DNA of 64,000 bases, taken from NCBI GenBank assembly GCA_910589415.1, contig OU342638.1:1-64000 (forward strand). The letters run 5' to 3'. This DNA is from Malachius bipustulatus. Its lineage: Eukaryota; Arthropoda; Insecta; Coleoptera; Melyridae. Shown in pieces: positions 40,401 through 49,374 of this stretch. Each line of letters starts with the position of its first letter. Positions within the stretch are counted from its first letter, which is position 1. The notes beneath the pieces were generated by a model. That model was not told the origin of the DNA, did no database searches, and worked only from the letters and a program-made list of their open reading frames with translations. A program made the position numbers and the translations under genes.

Positions 40401-42900
40401 TGGTAGGCCGCTAACGGTCATTGGTGGTTCGCTAACGCAGCCCAAGTGTGTGTCGCTAGCGCAGTTGGCGTGTGGATTCCAGGATTGCATGAAAGTAGTA
40501 AAAATGAACGCTAGCGGCCATTGGTGGGCCGCTAACTGTCATTGGTGGGCCGCTAACGCAGCCCAAGTGCGTGACGCTAGCGCAGTTGGCGTGTGGATTC
40601 CATTATTGCATAAAAGTAATATAAATCAACGGAGATCGCGACGCTAGCGGCCATTGGTGGGCCGCTAACGGTCATTGGTGGTTCGCTAACGCAGCCCAAG
40701 TGCGTGTCGCTAGCGCAGTTGGCGTGTGGATTCCAGGATTGCATGAAAGTAGTAAAAATGAACGCTAGCGGCCATTGGTGGGCCGCTAACTGTCATTGGT
40801 GGGCCGCTAACGCAGCCCAAGTGTGTGTCGCTAGCGTAGTTAGCGTGTTGGTTCCAGGATTGTATAAAAGTAATAAGAATGAATGAAGATCGCGACGCTA
40901 GCGGCCATTGGTGGGCCGCTAGCGGCCATTGGTGGGCCGCTAACGGTCATTGGTGGGCCGCTAACGAAAAATGAACGCCATTGGTAGGCCGATAACGAAA
41001 AATGACCCACTTTGGCTGCCCTCGAACGAAAAATGAACGCTAGCGGCCATTGGTGCTAACGGTCATTGGTGGGCCGCTAACGCAGCAAAGTGAGTATCGC
41101 TAGCGCAGTTGGCGTGTGGATTCCAGGATTGCAAGAAAGTAATAAAAATGAACGGAGATCGCGACGCTAGCGGCCATTGGTGGGCCGCTAACGGTCATTG
41201 GTGCTTCGCTAATGCAGCTCAGGTGCGTGTCGCTAGCGCAGTTGGCGTGTGGATTCCGAGATTGCATAAAAGTAATAAAAATGAACGCTAGCGGCCATTG
41301 GTGGGCCGCTAACGGTCATTGGTGTGCCGCTAACGCAGCCCAAGTGCGTGTCGCTAGCGCAGTTGGCATGTGGATTCCAGGATTGCAAGAAAGTAATAAA
41401 AATGAACGGAGATCGCGACGCTAGCGGTCATTGGTGGGCCGCTAACGGTCATTGGTGGGCCGCTAACGCAGCCCAAGTGCGTGTCGCTAGCGCAGTTGGC
41501 ATGTGGATTCTAGGTTTGCAAGAAAGTAATAAAAATGAACGGAGATCGCGACGCTAGTGGCCATTGGTGGGCCGCTAACGGTCATTAGTGTGCCGCTAAC
41601 GCAGCCCATGTGCGTGTCGCTAGCGCAGTTGGCATGTGGATTCCAGGATTGCAAGAAAGTAATAAAAATGAACGGAGATCGCGACGCTAGTGGCCATTGG
41701 TGGGCCTCTAACGGTCATTGGTGTGCCGCTAACGCAGCCCAAGTGCGTGTCGCTAGCGCAGTTGGCATGTGGATTCCAGGATTGCAAGAAAGTAATAAAA
41801 ATCAACGGAGATCGCGACGCTAGTGGCCATTGGTGGGCCGCTAACGGTCATTGGTGTGCCGCTAACGCAGCCCAAGTGCGTGTCGCTAGCGCAGTTGGCA
41901 TGTGGATTCCAGGATTGCAAGAAAGTAATAAAAATCAACGGAGATCGCGACGCTACCAGCCATTGGTGGGCCGCTAACGGTCATTGGTGAGCCGCTAACG
42001 CAGCAAAGTGAGTATCGCTAGCGCAGTTGGCGTGTGGATTCCAGGATTGCAACAAAGTAATAAAAATGAACGGAGATCGCGACGCTAGCGGCCATTGGTT
42101 GGACGCTAACGGTCATTGGTGGGCCGCTAACGAAAAATAAACGCCATTGGTGGGCCGCTAACGAAAAATGAACGCTAGCGGCCATTGGTGGGCCGTTAAC
42201 GGCCATTGGTGGGCCGCTAACGGTCATTGGTGGGCCGCTAACGCAGCAAAGTGAGTATCGCTAGCGCAGTTGGCGTGTGGATTCCAGGATTGCAAGAAAG
42301 TAATAAAAATGAACGGAGATCGCAACGCTAGCGGCCATTGGTGGGCCGCTAACTGTCATTGGTGGGCCGCTAACGCAGCCCAAGTGCGTGACGCTAGCGC
42401 AGTTGGCGTGTGGATTCCATTATTGCATAAAAGTAATATAAATCAACGGAGATCGCGACGCTAGCGGCCATTGGTGGGCCGCTAACGGTCATTGGTGGTT
42501 CGCTAACGCAGCCCAAGTGCGTGTCGCTAGCGCAGTTGGCGTGTGGATTCCAGGATTGCATGAAAGTAGTAAAAATGAACGCTAGCGGCCATTGGTGGGC
42601 CGCTAACGGTCATTGGTGGTTCGCTAACGCAGCCCAAGTGCGCGTCGCTAGCGTAGTTGGCGTGTGGATTCCAGGATTGCATAAAAGTAATAAGAATGAA
42701 CGGAGTTCGCGGCGCTAGCGGCCAGTGGTGGGCCGCTAACGGTCATTGGTGGGCCGCTAACGCAGCCCAAGTGCGCGTCGCTAGCGTAGTTGTCGTGTGG
42801 ATTCCAGGATTGCATAAATGTAATAAGAATGAACGGAGTTCGCGACGCTAGCGGCCAGTGATGGGCCGCTAACGGTCATTGGTGGGCCGCGAACGAAAAA
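37400..42900. repeat. Local 254-bp expansion marked by GAAAGTAGTAAAAATG
   Basis: Monomers with GTAGTAAA in place of GTAATAAA occur near 37725, 39357, 39611, 40119, 40373, 40494, 40748 and 42565. Neighbouring copies are commonly 254 or 508 bp apart. The marker appears confined to this segment within the window. The pattern points to recent local amplification of a dimer. 41.1-41.95 kb also contains a 133-bp monomer run. A six-base deletion (GGTGCTAACGG) lies near 41056. Confidence 0.8.
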
Positions 42901-45417
42901 TTAAAGTCATTGATGGGCCGCTAACGAAAAATGGCGCACTTTGTCTGCCCGCTAACGAAAAATGAACGCTAGCGGCCATTGGTGGGCCGCTAACGGTCAT
43001 TGGTGGGCCGCTAACGCAGCAAAGTGAGTATCGCTAGCGCAGCTGGCGTGTGGATTCCAGGATTGCAACAATGTAATAAAAATGAACGGAGATCGCGACG
43101 CTAGCGGCCATTGGTTGGCCGCTAACGGTCATTGGTGGGCCGCTAACGAAAAAAAAACGCCATTGGTGGGCCGCTAATGAAAAATGACCCACTTTGGCTG
43201 CCCGCTAACGAAAAATGAACGCTAGCGGCCATTGATGGGCCGCTAACGGCCATTGGTGGGCCGCTAACGGTCATTGGTGTGCCGTTAACGCAGCCCAAGT
43301 GCGTGTCGCTAGCGCAGTTGGCGTGTGGATTCCAGGATTGCCTAAAAGTAATAAAAATGTACTCTAGCGGCCATTGGTGGGACGCTAACTGTCATTGGTG
43401 GGCCGCTAACGCAGCCCAAGTGCGTGTCGCTAGCGCAGTTGTCGTGTGGATTCCAGGATTGCCTAAAAGTAATAAAAATGTACGCTAGCGGCCATTGGTG
43501 GGACGCTAACTGTCATTGGTGGGCCGCTAACGCAGCCCAAGTGCGTGTCGCTAGCGTAGTTGGCGTGTGGATTACAGGATTGCATAAAAGTGATAAGAAT
43601 GAACGGAGTTCGCGACGCTAGCGGCCAGTGGTGGGCCGCCAACGGTCATTGGTGTGCCGCTAACGAAAAATGAACGCCATTGGTGGGCTGCTAACAAAAA
43701 ATAGCGCACTTTTGTTGCCCGCTAACGAAAAATTAAAGCTAGTGGCCATTGGTGGGCCGCTAACGGTCAGTGGTGGCCCGCTAACGCAGCCCAAGTGCGT
43801 GTCGCTAGCGCAGTTGGCGTGTGGATTCCAGGATTGCATGAAAGTAATAAAAATGAATGCTAGCGGCCACTTGTGTGCCCCTAGCGGCCATTTGTGGGCC
43901 GCTAACGGTCATTGGTGGGCCGCTAACGCAGCCCAAGTGCGTGTCGCTAGCGTAGTTGGCGTGTGGATTCCAGGATTGCATAAAAGTATAAAGAATGAAT
44001 GGAGATCGCGACGCTAGCGGCCATTGGTGGGTCGCTAACGGTCATTGGTGGGCCGCTAACGAAAAATGAACGCCATTGGTGGGCCGCTAACGAAAAATGA
44101 CCCACTTTGGCTGCCCTCTAATGAAAAATGAACGCTAGCGGCCATTGGTGGGCCGCTAACGGTCATTGGTGGGCCGCTAACGCAGCAAAGTCAGTATCGC
44201 TAGCGCAGTTGGCGTGTGGATTCCAGGATTGCAAGAAAGTAATAAAAATGAACGGAGATCGCGACGCTAGCGGCCATTGGTGAGCCGCTAACGGTCATTG
44301 GTGGGCCGCTAACGAAAAATGAACGCCATTGGTGGGCTGCTAACGAAAAATGGCGCACTTTTGCTGCCCGCTAACGAAAAATGAAAGCTAGTGGTCATTG
44401 GTGGGCCGCTTACGGTCATTGGTGTGCCGCTAAGGCAGCCCAAGTGCGTGTCGAAAGCGCAGTTGGCGTGTGGATTACAGGATTGCATAAAAGTAATAAA
44501 AATGAACGGAGATCGCGACGCTAGCGGCCATTGGTGGGCCGCTAACGGTCATTGGTGAGCCGCTAACGCAGCCCAAGTGCGTGTCGCTAGCGCAGTTGGC
44601 GTGTGGATTCCAGAATTGCATAAAAGTAATAAAAATGAACGCTAGCGGCCATTGGTGGACCGCTAGCGGTCTTTGGTGGGCCGCTAACGAAAAATGAAAG
44701 CCATTGGTGATCCGCTAACGAAAAATGGCGCACTTTTGCTGCCCGCTAATGAAAAATGAAAGCCAGTGGCCGTTGGTGGGTCGCTAACGGTCAGTGGTGG
44801 CCCGCTAACGCAGCCCAAGTGCGTGTCGCTAGCGCAGTTGGCGTGTGGATTCCAGGATTGCAAGAAAGTAATAAAAATGAACGGAGTTCGCGACGCTAGC
44901 GGCCAGTGGTGGGCCGCTAACGGTCATTGGTGGGCCGCTAACGAAAAATGAACGCCATTGGTGGGCCGCTAACGAAAAATAGCGCACTTTTGCTGCCCGC
45001 TAACGAAAAATGAATGCTAGCGGCCATTGGTGAGCCGCCTTCGGTCATTGGTGGGCCGCTAACGCAGCCCAAGTGCGTGTCGCTAGCGCAGTTGGCGTGT
45101 GGATTCCAGGATTGCATGAAAGGAATAAAAATGAACGCTAGCGGCCATTTGTGTGCCCTAGCGGCTATTTGTGGGCCGCTAACGGTCATTGGTGGGCCGC
45201 TAACGCAGCCCAAGTACGTGTCGCTAGCGCAGTTGGCGTGTGGATTCCAGGATTGCCTAAAAATAATAAAAATGTACGCTAGCGGCCATTGGTGGGCCGC
45301 TAACGGTCATTGGTGGGCCGCTAACGAAAAATGAACGCCATTGGTGGGCCGCTAACGAAAAATGACCCACTTTGGCTGCCCTCTAACGAAAAATGAACGC
45401 TAGCGGCCATTGGTGTG
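42901..45417. repeat. Satellite block resembling 25.5-27.4 kb
   Basis: 43.7-44.0 kb matches 25.55-25.86 kb (TGAATGCTAGCGGCCACTTG and AGTATAAAGAATG variants), and 44.77-45.3 kb matches 26.98-27.5 kb at 17784 bp. It begins with two neighbouring 121-bp monomers of a GCCTAAAAGTAATAAAAATG type (43340 and 43461). No gene is seen. Confidence 0.8.
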
Positions 45418-48400
45418 CCGCTAACGGTCATTGGTGGGCCGCTAACGCAGCAAAGTGAGTATCGCTAGCGCAGTTGGCGTGTGGATTCCAGGATTGCAAG
45501 AAAGTAATAAAAATGAACGGAGATCGCGACGCTAGCGGCCATTGGTGGGCCGCTAACGGTCATTGGTGCTTCGCTAATGCAGCCCAGGTGCGTGTCGCTA
45601 GCGCAGTTGGCGTGTGGATTCCGAGATTGCATAAAAGTAATAAAAATGAACGCTAGCGGCCATTGGTGGGCCGCTAACGGTCATTGGTGTGCCGCTAACG
45701 CAGCCCAAGTGCGTGTCGCTAGCGCAGTTGGCATGTGGATTCCAGGATTGCAAGAAAGTTATAAAAATGAACGGAGATCGCGACGCTAGCGGCCATTGGT
45801 GGGCCGCTAACGGTCATTGGTGGGCCGCTAACGCAGCCCAAGTGCGTGTCGCTAGCGCAGTTGGCATGTGGATTCCAGGATTGCAAGAAAGTAATAAAAA
45901 TGAACGGAGATCGCGACGCTAGTGGCCATTGGTGGGCCGCTAACGGTCATTAGTGTGCCGCTAACGCAGCCCATGTGCGTGTCGCTAGCGCAGTTGACAT
46001 GTGGATTCCAGGATTGCAAGAAAGTAATAAAAATGAACGGAGATCGCGACGCTAGTGGCCATTGGTGGGCCGCTAACGGTCATTGGTGTGCCGCTAACGC
46101 AGCCCAAGTGCGTGTCGCTAGCGCAGTTGGCATGTGGATTCCAGGATTGCAAGAAAGTAATAAAAATGAACGGAGATCGCGACGCTAGCGGCCATTGGTG
46201 GGCCGCTAACGGTCATTGGTGTGCCGCTAACGCAGCCCAAGTGCGTGTCGCTAGCGCAGTTGCCGTGTGGATTCAAGGATTGCATGAAAGTAATAAAAAT
46301 GAACGCTACCAGCCATTTATGAGCCGCTAACGCAGAAAAGTGAGTGTCGCTAGCGTAGTTGTCGTGTGGATTCTTGGATTGCAAGACAGTAATAAAAATG
46401 AACGGAAATCGCGACGCTAGCGGCCATTGGTGGGCTGCTAACGGTCATTGATGGGCCGCTAACGCAGCCCAAGTGCGTGTCGCTTGCGCAGTTGGCGTGT
46501 GGATTCCAGGATTGCATAAAAGTAATAAAAATGTACGCTAGCGGCCATTGGTGGGCCGCTAACTGTCATTGGTGGGCCGCTAACTGTCATTGGTGGGCCG
46601 CTAACGCAGCCCAAGTGCAAGTCGCTAGCGTAGTTGGCGTGAGGATTCCAGGATTGCATAAAAGTAATCAGAATGAATGGAGATCGCGACGCTAGCGGCC
46701 ATTGGTGGGCCGCTAACGGTCATTGGTGGGCCGCTAACGCAGCCCAAGTGCGTGTCGCTAGTGCAGTTGGCGTGTGGATTCCAGGATTGCATAAAAGTAA
46801 TAAAAATGTACGCTAGCGGCAATTGGTGGGACGCTAACTGTTATTGGTGGGCCGCTAACGCAGCCCAAGTGTGTGTCGCTAGCGTAGTTAGCGTGTTGAT
46901 TCCAGGATTGTATAAAAGTAATAAGAATGAATGAAGATCGCGACGCTAGCGGCCATTGGTGGGCCGCTAGCGGCCATTGGTGGGCCGCTAACGGTCATTG
47001 GTGGGCCGCTAACGAAAAATGAACGCCATTGGTGGGCCGTTAACGAAAAATGACCCACTTTGGCTGCCCTCTAACGAAAAATGAACGCTAGCGGCCATTG
47101 GTGTGCCGCTAACGGTCATTGGTGGGCCGCTAACGCAGCAAAGTGAGTATCGCTAGCGCAGTTGGCGTGTGGATTCCAGGATTGCAAGAAAGTAATAAAA
47201 ATGAACGGAGATCGCGACGCTAGCGGCCATTGGTGGGCCGCTAATGGTCATTGGTGCTTCGCTAATGCAGCCCAGGTGCGTGTCGCTAGCGCAGTTGGCG
47301 TGTGGATTCCGAGATTGCATAAAAGTAATAAAAATGAACGCTAGCGGCCATTGGTGGGCCGCTAACGGTCATTGGTGGGCCGCTAACGCAGCAAAGTGAG
47401 TATCGCTAGCGCAGTTGGCGTGTGGATTCCAGGATTGCAACAAAGTAATAAAAATGAACGGAGATCGCGACGCTAGCGGCCATTGGTTGGACGCTAACGG
47501 TCATTGGTGGGCCGCTAACGAAAAATAAACGCCATTGGTGGGCCGCTAACGAAAAATGAACGCTAGCGGCCATTGGTGGGCCGTTAACGGCCATTGGTGG
47601 GCCGCTAACAATCATTGGTGGGCCGCTAACGCAGCAAAGTGAGTATCGCTAGCGCAGTTGGCGTGTGGATTCCAGGATTGCAAGAAAGTAATAAAAATGA
47701 ACGGAGATCGCAACGCTAGCGGCCATTGGTGGGCCGCTAACTGTCATTGGTGGGCCGCTAACGCAGCCCAAGTGCGTGTCGCTAGCGCAGTTGGCGTGTG
47801 GATTCCATTATTGCATAAAAGTAATATAAATCAACGGAGATCGCGACGCTAGCGTCCATTGGTGGGCCGCTAAAGGTAATTGGTGGGCCGCTAACGCAGC
47901 AAAGTGAGTGTCGCTAGCGCAGTTGGCGTGTGGATTCCAGGATTGCATAAAAGTAATAAAAATGAACGGGAAGACGCGACGCTAGCGGCCATTGGTGGGC
48001 CGCTAACGGTCACTGGTGGTTCGCTAACGCAGCCCAGGTGCGTGTCGCTAGCGCAGTTGGCGTGTGGATTCCAGGATTGCATAAAAGTAATGAAAATGAA
48101 CGCTAGCGGCCATTGGTGGGCCGCTAACGGTCATTGGTGGGCCGCTAACGCTGCCCAAGTGCGTGTCGCTAGCGCAGTTGGCGTGTGGATTACAGGATTG
48201 CATAAAAGTAATAAAAATGAACGGAGATCGCGACGCTAGCGGCCATTGGTGGGCCGCTAACGGTAATTGGTGGTTCGCTAACGCAGCCCAAGTGCGTGTC
48301 GCTAGCGCAGTTGGGGTGTGGATTCCAGGATTGCATGAAAGTAATAAAAATGAACGCTAGCGGCCATTGGTGGGACGCTAACGGTCATTGGTGGGCCGCT

Positions 48401-49118
48401 AACGCAGCCCAAGTGCGCGTCGCTAGCGTAGTTGGCGTGTGGATTCCAGGATTGCATAAAAGTAATAAGAATGAACGGAGTTCGCGACGCTAGCGGCCAG
48501 TGGTGGGCCGCTAACGGTCATTGGTGGGCATCTAACGCAGCCCAAGTGCGTGTCGCTAGCGCAGTTGGCGTGTGGATTCCAGGATTGCATGAAAGTAATA
48601 AAAATTAACGCTAGCTGCCATTGGTGGGTCGCCTTCGGTCATTGGTGGGCCGCTAACGCAGCCGAAGTGCGTGTCGCTAGCGCAGTTGGCGTGTGGATTC
48701 CAGGATTGCATGAAAGGAATAAAAATGAACGCTAGCGGCCATTTGTGTGCCCTAGCGGCTATTTGTGGGCCGCTAACGGTCATTGGTGGGCCGCTAACGC
48801 AGCCCAAGTGCGTGTCGCTAGCGCAGTTGGCGTGTGGATTCCAGGATTGCCTAAAAATAATAAAAATGTACGCTAGCGGCAATTGGTGGGACGCTAACTG
48901 TCATTGGTGGGCCGCTAACGCAGCCCAAGTGTGTGTCGCTAGCGTAGTTAGCGTGTTGATTCCAGGATTGTATAAAAGTAATAAGAATGAATGGAGATCG
49001 CGACGCTAGCGGCCATTGGTGGGCCGCTAACGGTCATTGGTGGGCCGCTAACGAAAAATGAACGCCATTGGTGGGCCGTTAACGAAAAATGACCCACTTT
49101 GGCTGCCCTCTAACGAAA

Positions 49119-49121
<3 letters not shown>
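45418..49121. repeat. Large duplicated block, copy 1 (13977-bp offset), ends at insertion
   Basis: Variants at 45474, 45922, 46459, 46677, 47162, 47658, 48163 and 48671 recur at 59451, 59899, 60436, 60654, 61139, 61635, 62140 and 62648, all at 13977 bp. The right end coincides with the retroelement target site. The shared rare changes (GTAATGAAAATG and GTGCAAGTCGC) make a common origin firm. Confidence 0.88.
49116..49121. repeat. Target-site duplication, 3' side of element (AAAAAT)
   Basis: The left flank reads CTCTAACG then AAAAAT, then the (AAT)n tail. The same six bases recur at the other junction. Uninterrupted sister repeats read CTCTAACGAAAAATGAACGC, so removing the element and one AAAAAT restores the satellite exactly. 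Confidence 0.85.

Positions 49122-49152
<31 letters not shown>
49122..49152 (-). repeat. (ATT)n 3' tail microsatellite
   Basis: The plus strand carries a run of about ten AAT triplets, which is (ATT)n in element sense at its extreme 3' end. Simple-repeat tails replace poly(A) in several LINE clades, including I and CR1-related groups. The tail abuts the AAAAAT target duplication, and its ATT unit shares microhomology with the target (ATTTTT in sense orientation). Confidence 0.85.
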
Positions 49153-49374
49153 TGTTTATTGCCCAACAGATTTAAAATCCAATTACAGGACAATTTAGAC
49201 AACATAAGATTGTGAACCAATTTAACAATTAAATATTTCAACTTAATAAGTTTCAGAAGACATAATTACAGCGAAACATATCAAAATGCACAATATATCA
49301 GGCACATATACATTTTATAAATTGATATCAAAACCAATGATAATTTCACAGTTCTACAACGACGAAAATAAATC
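49153..49374 (-). other. 3' UTR of the retrotransposon
   Basis: About 220 bp lies between the ORF2 stop codon and the (ATT)n tail. It is AT-rich and has no convincing coding frame on the element's sense strand. In LINEs this region normally carries the RNA structure recognised by the element's own reverse transcriptase, but no specific stem-loop can be asserted here. An 86-codon frame on the opposite strand (49286-49546) overlaps the ORF2 3' end and is treated as chance. Confidence 0.75.
49155..49160 (-). terminator. AATAAA polyadenylation signal of the element
   Basis: The plus strand reads TTTATT, which is AATAAA in element sense. It lies only two bases before the (ATT)n tail. The position fits the 3' end of a LINE transcript, although the spacing to the tail is shorter than the usual 10-30 nt between signal and cleavage site. 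Confidence 0.6.

Larger units (their letters stand above)
1..49121. repeat. Satellite array, left arm (121/133-bp monomers)
   Basis: Continuous tandem satellite with no unique sequence. Anchoring on CGCTAACGCAGC at the start of each monomer gives starts at 1, 142, 263, 396, 517, 650 and 771, so the spacings are 141, 121, 133, 121, 133 and 121. The 133-bp class differs from the 121-bp class by a 12-bp segment (GGAGATCGCGAC) after AATGAACG. Other variants are 134 bp (GGGAAGACGCGAC form) or longer, through extra AACGAAAAATG blocks. Copies are very similar, mostly differing at scattered single bases, which indicates ongoing homogenisation. Both strands show many 60-150-codon open frames, but these repeat with the monomer and have no gene structure. 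The likely setting is constitutive heterochromatin, pericentromeric or otherwise; this is inference. Confidence 0.97.

Noticed and set aside
1..49115. Hundreds of 60-150-codon open frames on both strands
   Set aside because: They recur with the satellite monomer, appear in several frames of the same DNA, and have no domain, splice or start context. They follow from the monomer length and not from coding function.
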